DNA from: a bacterium
Lineage (GTDB): Bacteria; Nitrospinota_A; UBA7883; JACRGQ01
Direction: 5' to 3'
DNA: 10,622 nt
Assembly: GCA_021815535.1 (NCBI GenBank)
Contig: JAKAGL010000054.1
Location: forward strand, 371 to 10,992
Notes under the pieces: generated by a model
What the model saw: the letters and a program-made list of their open reading frames with translations, nothing else
Database searches by the model: none
Told to the model about the DNA's origin: nothing
Program-made: the position numbers and the translations under genes
Shown here: positions 1 to 7,300 of the stretch, one piece after another
Position numbering within the stretch: the first letter of the stretch is position 1
How the letters are laid out: every line of letters starts with the position of its first letter

Positions 1-82
1 ACGGACGGAACCGGCCCAGCAGGAACCGTTCAATGTCTACGATTCATTTCTGGAAAACGGCGCCAATAAGGGCCATGACTGA
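1..82 (+). CDS. C-terminal fragment of an unidentified protein (partial at left edge)
   Basis: Starting at base 2, the + strand reads 26 codons and stops at TGA 80-82. The tail reads RTEPAQQEPFNVYDSFLENG and then six more polar residues, so it is hydrophilic and partly acidic, as many protein C-termini are. Most of the gene lies left of the window and I do not recognise the family. The main support is context: a strong intrinsic terminator in the same orientation begins 40 bases after this stop, which needs a + strand gene ending just before it. The other + frames are less convincing: one stops at about base 69, and the other runs antisense deep into thyX. With so few residues, no function can be assigned. 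Confidence 0.5.
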   Translation, partial: RTEPAQQEPFNVYDSFLENGANKGHD

Positions 83-121
83 CTGGCTGTCTGTTCACGC
101 AAACTCTGGTGACGGTTCATT

Positions 122-160
122 GGCGGCAGATTTTATTTCGTTCTGCCGCCGCATATTTTT
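122..160 (+). terminator. Rho-independent terminator of the left-edge gene
   Basis: A perfect 9-bp stem, GGCGGCAGA (122-130) with TCTGCCGCC (142-150), encloses an 11-base loop and is followed by GCATA and five T (156-160). The GC-rich stem plus T run is the classic intrinsic terminator on the + strand. On the - strand the hairpin also forms but lacks a following T run, so it would end thyX read-through less well. Confidence 0.85.
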
Positions 161-228
161 CAGGCAACACTTGTCATCCGGGGCAATGGCGAAAAACCCT
201 TTTCCCAAAATAAATTCCCCGCCGTCTT

Positions 229-243
229 GCTCTCCGAAAGAGC
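229..243 (-). terminator. Small hairpin just downstream of thyX, weak terminator candidate
   Basis: On the - strand GCTCT-TTCGG-AGAGC forms a 5-bp stem (plus one possible wobble pair) starting 7 bases after the thyX stop. A T-rich stretch follows only about a dozen bases later, not directly, so this is not a canonical intrinsic terminator. It may act as a 3' end stabiliser or a partial terminator. Confidence 0.3.
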
Positions 244-250
244 ATGCGGC

Positions 251-865
251 TTACCCCTGCGGGGATACCATGTCTTCGAATACGGTGGGGGCTTGCGCGG
301 CCAGCACCTTTAGGATCTCATCGCAGATGAGACGAATTTCCCACTGCGCCCCCTTCTCCAGCCGCACTTCGAGGATGTGCCGCCATTCGCGGAAATTGGC
401 GCTAACGACGATTTCGCTGGTAACGGCGTTCGGCAGCACAAAGCGGGCGTCCTCCTTGCGGATGTCCAGCCCCTTCAACTCCGCATAAGCGGTTCGGGCA
501 TGTTCGATAAGCCCGTTGAAAACCGCCAGCGCTTGGGCATTGGCTTTAATGGACGGAGGAATAACGATTTGGAATTCGTCCTCGCTGACATACCGTTGCG
601 ATTGCTGGGAAAACGAGGCCACGCGGTGCCGCACGATCTGGTGCGTGAAACTGCGCGACCCTCCCTTGATACGGAACGTCGCGCTGGCGTGTTCCAGCAC
701 GCTATGGTGGCCGTTTTTCACCACCATGCGGATGAACCGCTTGGAGGAATCGTCCGTCATCTTATCGAAAGAGAGGTAGCAGGTGCGTCCCGCCTCTTCG
801 ATCAAGCGTTCAGAGTTCGGCGTGATCGCCAGCAACTCTACCGTTGGCGCGGCTTCAGTGTTCAC
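251..865 (-). CDS. thyX: FAD-dependent thymidylate synthase ThyX
   Basis: ThyX makes dTMP from dUMP in the cytoplasm, using methylene-tetrahydrofolate as carbon donor and reduced FAD as hydride carrier. The 204-residue protein carries the family signature RHRVASFSQQSQRY at residues 79-92, matching RHR-x7-S with S89. An upstream GHHSVLEH block sits near 52-59, and the conserved LPNAVTSE...NFREWRHIL...AQWEIR region covers about 144-178, where dUMP and FAD are bound. Length is normal for the family. The start is GTG at 865: an in-frame TAG lies two codons upstream, so no longer form is possible, and a GGGGG stretch about 10 bases before the GTG could act as ribosome binding site. The gene is divergent from the nucleotidyltransferase operon. 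ThyX usually replaces ThyA, but nothing here shows whether ThyA is absent from this genome. Confidence 0.96.
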   Translation of the reverse strand: MNTEAAPTVELLAITPNSERLIEEAGRTCYLSFDKMTDDSSKRFIRMVVKNGHHSVLEHASATFRIKGGSRSFTHQIVRHRVASFSQQSQRYVSEDEFQIVIPPSIKANAQALAVFNGLIEHARTAYAELKGLDIRKEDARFVLPNAVTSEIVVSANFREWRHILEVRLEKGAQWEIRLICDEILKVLAAQAPTVFEDMVSPQG

Positions 866-881
866 TCTCTAGTTACCCCCA

Positions 882-909
882 TTGAAATGATGTAAACTTC
901 CGATATGTT
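882..909 (+). promoter_or_regulatory. Candidate sigma70-type promoter for the nucleotidyltransferase operon
   Basis: TTGAAA (882-887), a 16-base spacer and TATGTT (904-909) approximate the -35 and -10 consensus. Transcription would begin near base 916, giving a leader of about 22 bases before ATG 938. It is the best candidate I found by eye in the short divergent gap. Its -10 overlaps that of the opposing thyX candidate. Confidence 0.4.
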
Positions 910-933
910 ACACGATTTTGGAATGGTGTAAAA
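890..933. repeat. Three alternating TGTAA-type boxes in the divergent promoter region
   Basis: ATGTAAAC (890-897, + orientation), TGTTACAC (906-913, the reverse orientation of GTGTAACA) and GTGTAAAA (926-933, + orientation) lie about 17-18 bases apart in alternating orientation. Adjacent boxes form inverted repeats: TGTAA-N12-TTACA and TTACAC-N12-GTGTAA. They overlap both candidate promoters, so they could be an operator. AT-rich promoter elements could also produce this by chance. Confidence 0.3.
905..932 (-). promoter_or_regulatory. Candidate sigma70-type promoter for thyX
   Basis: On the - strand TTTACA (932-927) is followed after 16 bases by TAACAT (910-905). Five of six -35 positions and four of six -10 positions match consensus. 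Transcription would start near base 898, leaving a leader of about 33 bases before GTG 865. The -10 occupies almost the same bases as the -10 of the + strand candidate. Confidence 0.4.
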
Positions 934-937
934 CAGA

Positions 938-1687
938 ATGAACGGAATGATTCTGGCCGCCGGATTGGGCGAACGATTGCGTCCCACGACCAACACCACC
1001 CCCAAGCCGCTGTTCAGCATCGGCGGCACCACGATGATACGCAATACCATCGGCCATCTATACGCCCACGGTATCCGGCGCATCGCGATCAATCTCCATC
1101 ATTTGGGAAGCATGATCAAAGACAACCTGAAAACTGGGATGCCGCGTGATCTCACGCTCTGGTTTTCCGAGGAGCCGGTTCTGCTGGGAACCGCCGGGGG
1201 GATAAAGGGATGCGAGCCGTTCCTTAAAAATGACGAATTTGTGGTAGTTAACTCCGACATTTTGGAAACTGCCGATCTGGATGCCGTAATCCGCACGCAT
1301 CGTCGAAAACAGGCCTTGGCGACGCTTGTGCTGCGCCCCAACCCGCGGCCGGAGACCATTGGCATTCTGGAAAAAGCGCCGGATGGACGCCTGATGCGTT
1401 ACCTTTCCGCGCGCCACCCGGATTACGCCGCGCTTGCCTCTCCCCCCGCGCCAATGATGTTTACCGGCATCCATGTTCTTTCACCCGACATTTTCAGTTA
1501 TATTCCTGGCGGCAGACCTGTTAACATCTCGGAAGAGATTTATCCGCCGCTGTTGGCCGGCGGCGCTCCGTTGCAAACATTCGAGTATCACGGTTATTGG
1601 GCCGATATCGGCACTCCAGCCAGTTATCAGGCGGCCCGGGAAGATATAGACAAAGGATTTTTTTCTCCATATAGGATACCGATATGA
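938..1687 (+). CDS. Sugar-phosphate nucleotidyltransferase (NTP_transferase family, MurU/RmlA-like)
   Basis: This family transfers a nucleotidyl group from an NTP to a sugar-1-phosphate, giving an activated sugar and pyrophosphate, in the cytoplasm. Residues 5-25 show the nucleotide-binding signature (ILAAGLGERLRPTT, then TPKPL). GTAGG at 84-88 and NSD at 105-107 (metal-binding Asp) follow, then FTGIHVLSP at 175-183 and WADIGTPASY at 221-230. At 249 residues it is a minimal catalytic domain without the C-terminal left-handed beta-helix of GlmU-like enzymes. Size and motifs resemble MurU and short mannose-1-phosphate guanylyltransferases, but no sugar kinase is adjacent and the substrate cannot be read from sequence. 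ATG 938 is taken as start; ATG 947, three codons later, is equally possible, and neither has a strong ribosome binding site. The last bases overlap the next gene by ATGA. Confidence 0.9.
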   Translation: MNGMILAAGLGERLRPTTNTTPKPLFSIGGTTMIRNTIGHLYAHGIRRIAINLHHLGSMIKDNLKTGMPRDLTLWFSEEPVLLGTAGGIKGCEPFLKNDEFVVVNSDILETADLDAVIRTHRRKQALATLVLRPNPRPETIGILEKAPDGRLMRYLSARHPDYAALASPPAPMMFTGIHVLSPDIFSYIPGGRPVNISEEIYPPLLAGGAPLQTFEYHGYWADIGTPASYQAAREDIDKGFFSPYRIPI

Positions 1688-2637
1688 AAGGACTTTATTT
1701 CAGCGGCGGCAAACTGTCGTTCCGCGGCGACCTGCCGATGCCTCAGCGCAAGCCGGGCGAGGCTCTCATCAAAGTGCAGAAAGCCGGGATCTGCCGTACC
1801 GATCTCGAGATCGCGGCAGGCTACATGGATTTTACCGGCGTGCCGGGCCACGAATTCGTGGGAATCGTGGAAGAAGCGGACGATAAGGGGCTGATCGGCG
1901 CACGGGTAACCGGCGAGATCAACTGCGGCTGCGGAACGTGCGAATACTGTGAACGGGACGAGCAGGCCCACTGCCCCACCCGGACGGTGCTGGGCATTGC
2001 CGGGCGCGATGGCGCTTTCGCCGAATACCTTACGTTGCCGGAGGGGAATTTACACCAGATACCGGAATATATAAGCAACGAAGAGGCGGTATTTATCGAA
2101 CCTCTTGCCGCCGCCTACCGGATAACCGAGCAGGTGCCGGTGCGCAGCATGGCGGTGCTGGTGCTGGGGGATGGCAAGCTGGGAATTCTCATCGCCCAAG
2201 CAATTGAAATTCTCAGGGCCAACGTGACGCTCTGCGGCCGCCACAAAAAGAAGCTGGCCATATTGAACGGAAAGAACATCGCAACGCTGTTGGAAAACGA
2301 ACTGAAGCCCGGCAAGAAATATGACGTGGTGGTTGATGCCACGGGCCATTCAGAGGGAATACAGAAGGCGCTTCGGTTCGTTCGTCCGCGCGGCAACCTG
2401 ATACTCAAAACGACTATCGCCGCCCCAGTGGCGGAGATCGACCTCAACCATATCGTTATCGACGAGATTTCGGTTATCGGCTCTCGCTGTGGACCGTTTG
2501 TTCATGCGCTGGCGCTGATGGAAACCGGACAGATAACGCTGAAACCGATGGTGGATGCCACCTATCCCCTGGAAGAAGGGCTGAAGGCGTTTGAACATGC
2601 CGCCCGTCCCGGCGCGCTGAAGGTTTTGGTGGGCTGA
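1684..2637 (+). CDS. Zinc-dependent medium-chain dehydrogenase (alcohol dehydrogenase-like)
   Basis: A 317-residue member of the MDR superfamily, expected to oxidise an alcohol or reduce a carbonyl with a nicotinamide cofactor. The GroES-like catalytic domain holds the likely catalytic zinc ligands C37, H56/E57 and E139. The structural zinc lobe has C83, C86, C89 and C97 in the usual x2-x2-x7 spacing. The Rossmann domain follows, with GDGKLG at 162-167. The residues after its second strand are Gly-Arg-His-Lys (185-188) with no acidic residue, which suggests NADP(H) over NAD(H); this is inference. It is somewhat shorter than classical ADH (about 340-370). AGGA at 1673-1676 is a good ribosome binding site for ATG 1684. 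The 4-base overlap with the nucleotidyltransferase and 1-base overlap with lgt imply co-translation. Substrate unknown; a sugar or polyol is possible from context. Confidence 0.9.
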   Translation: MKGLYFSGGKLSFRGDLPMPQRKPGEALIKVQKAGICRTDLEIAAGYMDFTGVPGHEFVGIVEEADDKGLIGARVTGEINCGCGTCEYCERDEQAHCPTRTVLGIAGRDGAFAEYLTLPEGNLHQIPEYISNEEAVFIEPLAAAYRITEQVPVRSMAVLVLGDGKLGILIAQAIEILRANVTLCGRHKKKLAILNGKNIATLLENELKPGKKYDVVVDATGHSEGIQKALRFVRPRGNLILKTTIAAPVAEIDLNHIVIDEISVIGSRCGPFVHALALMETGQITLKPMVDATYPLEEGLKAFEHAARPGALKVLVG

Positions 2638-3398
2638 TGCTGCCGGTACTGATACACATCGGCCCCATAAAGCTTTTTACATACGGCCTGATGGCGGCCA
2701 TTGGCCTGTTGACGGGCGTAACACTTGCGGCCCGCCGCGCGGAAAAGGAAGGACTCGACGGGGGCCTGATCGCCGATCTCGGATTTTATGTCATCATCGC
2801 CGCCATTGTTGGCTCCCGCCTGATGTATGTGCTGGTTGAATACCCAACGTTCATTGCCGAACCGCTGCGGATATTCAAACTTTGGGAAGGGGGGCTGGTA
2901 TTTTACGGCGGCTTCATTGCCTGTGTGCCGGTGGTCTGGTGGTTCATCAATAAACATAACCTTGCGTTCTGGAAAGTGGCAGATGTCCTGGCCCCTTATT
3001 TGGCCCTGGCACATGCCATCGGACGGCTGGGATGCCTCGCCGCCGGTTGCTGCTACGGCAGGCCGACCGATTCCTGGGTAGGCATAGTATTCAGCAATCC
3101 CGGCGGGCTTGCCCCGTTGGGGGTACCGCTCTACCCCACGCAGATTTTCGATTCGCTTAACGAATTTATCATTTTCCTTATCCTGCTGGCGATACGTCGC
3201 CGCAAGAAGTTCGACGGCCAGCTTATGATCGTATGGATAACCCTTTACTCGGTGGGACGCTTCATCGTGGAATATTTCCGCGGCGATCCGCGTGGACATT
3301 TTTTCGGCCTTTCACTAAGCACCTCGCAAGGCCTCGCCATCATTGGTTTTACCTGTGGACTAATCTTACTGTATCGCGGTTTTAGAAAGGCCAAATGA
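2637..3398 (+). CDS. lgt: Prolipoprotein diacylglyceryl transferase Lgt
   Basis: Lgt is an inner-membrane enzyme that moves a diacylglyceryl group from phosphatidylglycerol to the lipobox cysteine of prolipoproteins, the first step of lipoprotein maturation. The 253-residue protein is strongly hydrophobic with about seven membrane segments (for example near 14-30, 48-67, 90-104, 114-128, 175-187, 196-212, 231-246). Family landmarks are IGPIKLFTYGLM at 8-19, WEGGLVFYGG at 83-92, HAIGRLGCLAAGCCYGRPT at 126-144, LYPTQIFDS at 165-173 and GRFIVEYFRGD at 207-217. R130 should match the essential Arg143 of the E. coli enzyme, and R208/E212 its Arg239/Glu243. The GCCYG form replaces the canonical GNFxNxE form, a variant I recall from many deltaproteobacterial-type Lgt proteins. 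TGATG joins it to the dehydrogenase and ATGA to the pseudouridine synthase. Confidence 0.94.
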   Translation: MLPVLIHIGPIKLFTYGLMAAIGLLTGVTLAARRAEKEGLDGGLIADLGFYVIIAAIVGSRLMYVLVEYPTFIAEPLRIFKLWEGGLVFYGGFIACVPVVWWFINKHNLAFWKVADVLAPYLALAHAIGRLGCLAAGCCYGRPTDSWVGIVFSNPGGLAPLGVPLYPTQIFDSLNEFIIFLILLAIRRRKKFDGQLMIVWITLYSVGRFIVEYFRGDPRGHFFGLSLSTSQGLAIIGFTCGLILLYRGFRKAK

Positions 3399-4318
3399 AC
3401 AATCGAATTCTCATCACCGTGCAAGAAGCTGAAGACGGCGAGCGGCTGGATAAATATTTGGCGGAACGGCTTCCGGAATTGTCCCGCAGCGGCGTTCAGC
3501 GGCTTATTGAAAAAGGGCTGGTCACCCTGGCGGGGCAACCGGTTCCTTCGCGCCATAGAACGGATATCGGCGAGGAGTTCGCGGTGGAGATTCCGCCGCC
3601 TGAACCGTTGGATGCCGAGGCGGAAAACATCCCGCTCGACATCATTTATGAAGACGAACATATCGCGATCATCAACAAAGCCGCAGGGATGGTGGTACAT
3701 CCCGCCAAGGGGCATGCACATGGCACTTTGGTAAACGCACTGCTGGGGCACTGCGAGGGGCTTTCCGGCATCGGCGGCAAAATACGCCCCGGCATCGTCC
3801 ACCGCATCGACAAGGAGACCACCGGCCTGCTGGCTGTGGCTAAAAACGACGCCGCTCACGCGACGCTTTCGGAACAGTTGAAATCCCGTGCGATGGGGCG
3901 TGAATATTTGGGGGTTGTCCGCGGCATTATTACGCCGCCCGCTGGCACCATCAACAAACCGATCGGCCGCCATCCTTTGTATCGCAAAAAAATGTCGGTT
4001 AAAACCGACTTTCCACGCGATGCCGTAACGCTGTACGAAACGGTGGAAGTTTTCCGCGCCGCGACGCTGGTGCGGCTAAAGCTGAAAACCGGCCGCACCC
4101 ACCAAATACGGGTACATATGTCGGCGGTAGGACACCCCTTGCTGGGAGATCAGCTTTACGGCAAGGAAAAGACCAAACTCATAGGGCGGCCAGCCCTTCA
4201 CGCGGAAACGCTCACACTCATACATCCGGTCACCGGCAACACAATGCGTTTCACGGCGCCTCTTCCGGCTGACTTTGTGGCGCTTCTGGAGAAACTGCGC
4301 GGCGGAGCGGTTTCATAG
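3395..4318 (+). CDS. rluD: RluA/RluD-family 23S rRNA pseudouridine synthase
   Basis: This enzyme isomerises specific uridines in RNA to pseudouridine, in the cytoplasm. The 307-residue protein has an N-terminal S4 RNA-binding domain (about 16-65, with GERLDKYLAERLPELSRSGV), then the catalytic domain. The catalytic motif GIVHRIDKETTGLLAVAK at 133-150 contains the nucleophile D139; Ile replaces the more common Leu in HRLD, and Thr the usual Ser in TSGL. YEDEHIAIINKAAGMVVHPA (85-104) and KTGRTHQIRVHMSAVGHPLLGD (231-252) are further family blocks. The S4 domain, length and motifs fit the RluD type that modifies the helix 69 loop of 23S rRNA, but RluC and other RluA-family members are close, so the symbol is a best guess. 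AAGG at 3387-3390 precedes ATG 3395. It is the last gene of the overlapping run; a 37-base gap follows. Confidence 0.92.
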   Translation: MNNRILITVQEAEDGERLDKYLAERLPELSRSGVQRLIEKGLVTLAGQPVPSRHRTDIGEEFAVEIPPPEPLDAEAENIPLDIIYEDEHIAIINKAAGMVVHPAKGHAHGTLVNALLGHCEGLSGIGGKIRPGIVHRIDKETTGLLAVAKNDAAHATLSEQLKSRAMGREYLGVVRGIITPPAGTINKPIGRHPLYRKKMSVKTDFPRDAVTLYETVEVFRAATLVRLKLKTGRTHQIRVHMSAVGHPLLGDQLYGKEKTKLIGRPALHAETLTLIHPVTGNTMRFTAPLPADFVALLEKLRGGAVS

Positions 4319-4337
4319 GGGGATTACCGCACTGGGC

Positions 4338-4346
4338 TGTTAAAAT
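4338..4346 (+). promoter_or_regulatory. Extended -10 element upstream of the AsmA-like gene
   Basis: TGT-TAAAAT (4338-4346) matches the extended -10 form TGnTATAAT at all but one position. There is no convincing -35 at the usual distance. Only nine bases separate it from ATG 4356, so a transcript starting here would have almost no leader, consistent with the lack of a ribosome binding site. Confidence 0.4.
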
Positions 4347-4355
4347 AATACGGTT

Positions 4356-7300
4356 ATGAATAAGGTTTTTAACTGGGCACGGATAGCCGTTGCGGCAACT
4401 TTTATCGCCGGAGCAATAGCTTTTGGGGCGATGGAAATAGCCAAGCACTATATTAATCTCAATAACTATCGGAACCGGATCACAAGTGAGATCGCGCGAA
4501 CATCAGGCATCCAGGTCGGTTTCGAACGGCTGGAGTGGTTGCCCTATCGCCCGGGCATAGCGGCCATTCTCCCCACAATAGGAAAAAATATCCGCGCCAA
4601 CCGCCTTGAGGCCGTCGTCTGGCTGCCATCCCTGCTGTTTGGGCCGCCACGCCTTTCCCGGCTTTCCATTGACGGCCTCGTGGTGAACGTCGAACGGGAC
4701 CAAGAGGGACGCTGGAATTTGGCGCATCTTTTCACCGGCCAGGAAAAAGGCGGAAGCCTGCCCGCGCCGCCGGACAATACCATTATCACCAATGGCAGTG
4801 TGACACTGTCGGATGCCTATGCCCCGCTTCATGCCACCGTAATCGACGAACCGCACCAAACGAACTACGATTACCGCGCCGCCAAAAACTATTACTTGGC
4901 GGAAGATACCGAACAAAGCCTGATGCCCCCGATTACCCCCGCCGAGCCGGTTGATCCCGCGACGCTGTTTCCCCTTGAATCCGATACAGGGAAACCGCCG
5001 GCTGATAAACAGCTGGCGGCCAAATTATTGATGCTGGAGGGAATCGACCTGCATTTCCATGTCGGCCGGTGGTTATTCCCCACCTTGATACAATTCAAAG
5101 CCGGGCTGATCGATCCTTCATTGAAAAAGAATCCGCTCTACCGCAACCTCAAACCGGGTACAATCGAGCTTTCACTGAAAAGCCGCTTCGGGGCGCCAGC
5201 CTGGGATTGGAATAACTCGCTAACCAAAGGAACCATCAATGTCGATTCAATCTATTCAGGCAGCTTTGACGCCTACTTCTCCAACCTGCTGCCGGAACAC
5301 TATTCCCGGAAGATATACTCGTTCAAATTAAAATTCGATGGACGCCCATCCAAAGAGATGCCCTTCAGCGGTTCGCTATCCGCCCGGTCGGTCGACCATG
5401 TTATCAATCCGGAGCTTTTCACGGGTTCCACACACGAACCGCGGCGGTTCAATTTTGCGGGCGCCATCCGGCCCAACGTTATCTCGCTCGATCACTTTGA
5501 AATATACCTTCCGGGAGCCCGGCTTGATGTGGGTATGCAAATCGCCAATTACCTCAAACCCGATCCGAATATAACTTTACGGGCCAGCACCTCGTTTGTG
5601 CAGCTTGATAAGCTGGATCTCCTCGTTCCTCCGACGTACTTGGCCAATCCGGTGGTGAGCGCAATCCGAAAGAGCGTGGGAGGGGGGCGTTTCAGGGTAT
5701 CCGGCCTTACCTTTAACGGCCCTTTCAGCGCATTCATGCATATTGCCAAACCGGAAAATCTGGAACGGGTTTCGGGCCGGTTGGAGCTGGAGGATGCAAG
5801 TTTTCTCATTCGGGGAATGAAATTGCCGGTTCAGGGGATCAAGGGGATCATCGATATCAAGGGAAATCTGGTTTCTTTCCAAAACCTTTCTGCCGTCCAC
5901 GGCAAAAGCGCTATCACCAAGCTTCGCGGTTCGATCTCCGGGCTGGGCACCACGCCGGTGTTGGATGCTGTAATGACGGCGAACGTGGATGTGGCGGAAT
6001 TGCGGGAAAAGGCCCTGTCGCGCATCGTATCGAAAAATCTGGAGGATATGATAGCCCCGGTGCGGGATATCAAGGGAACCGTCAGCGCCACGGTGAACGT
6101 GCAGGCGGGTCTGCTGGAACAGAAGATAACCAAACTGGATGCGGATATTCTTTTTTCAAACGTCGGATTCCGCCACGACCAGTTCAAGGTACCGGTCTCC
6201 GGATTCAATGGCACCTTCCATGTGACCCCCACTATTGTCGAAATTAAAGATGCCTCCTTTAATGTGGAAGACAGCGCCATCACGGTCAATGGCGAAGTGC
6301 GGCGGTATGCGGAACCCGATTACGACATGAATATGAAAATAGATATTGTCGGCGGCATCCCCCGCCTGTCCGACAACCCATTGCTTGCCGCGCGTCTGCG
6401 GGAAGGGTTCACCGGGAACATTATGGGAAATATCGACCTTTCCGGTACGCTGGACCACCTTGCCTTTTCCCAGGAATTTAACCTTACCCAAGCGAACGTA
6501 AAGTTCTTGGGGATAATCGACAAGCCGCCAAGCCATAAGCTGAACATTTCCGCTAAAGGAACGTTGCAGGGTGGCAAGCGCCTTGTCATCAATGAAGGAC
6601 GCGTCGACTTCGGCAATTCCCGCATCCGGTTTCATGGCTTGGCGCCGGATGCCCATTCCTGGAAGGGTTATGATTTCCGCGCGGATGTAGATGACATCGA
6701 TCTTGCCGATGGCCCTGCCTATATACAAGGGTTCGGAGCAGGAATGATAAAAGGCGCGGTGAAGGGGGAAGTGCATATCACCGATGGCGGCAAAAAACCG
6801 GTTGCCAGCGGCACGTTGAAAGCGAAAATCGATGACATTAATTTAGGCCAATTGGAACGATTTAAGGAAACGCTTCCCGTATTGGGCTACCTGAAGCTGG
6901 AAGGCAACGTTAAAGGGGATGTCTTGGCCCGTTTTTCGCCGGGCGATATGCCGAAGGTCAATGGATGGTTGAGCGGAAAAAATGTCGGGTTTTACACCAT
7001 ACTCCCCAAAAAGTTCCAGAATATCCGAGGCACCATCAAGCTGAAGGGAAACCTGGTCTCATTCAACGGTATCCCGTTCACCAGCGGTAACTCCTCGGGC
7101 ACGGCCACTGGATCCCTGCTTATACAAAAAAAGCCGGTTCTACGGCTGGATGTACGCGCCTCGCGGCTGGAACTCGGCGATACCGTTTGGCTGGAAGGAG
7201 CACCAGACCCGTGGTGGACCGAAAAGACCAAGTTCAGCCCGGAATTGTTCATCAAAGCCCGTTCAAACTCCGGCACGCTCGACATTATTCCCTATAAGGA

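Noticed and set aside
193..210. Perfect 18-base mirror repeat AAAACCCTTTTCCCAAAA.
   Set aside because: Mirror symmetry, not inverted symmetry, so it makes no hairpin, and it is not homopurine, so triplex DNA is not expected. Probably chance in an AT-rich spacer.
33..488. A 151-codon open frame on the + strand starting at ATG 33.
   Set aside because: Its second half is antisense to thyX, its composition (many Ser, Arg, Cys) is that of a shadow frame, and the intrinsic terminator at 122-160 would lie inside it.
2562..3973. Long - strand frames opposite lgt and the pseudouridine synthase (245 and 242 codons).
   Set aside because: No domain motifs, no ribosome binding sites, and exact overlap with confidently identified genes; they are the expected antisense frames of GC-rich codon usage.
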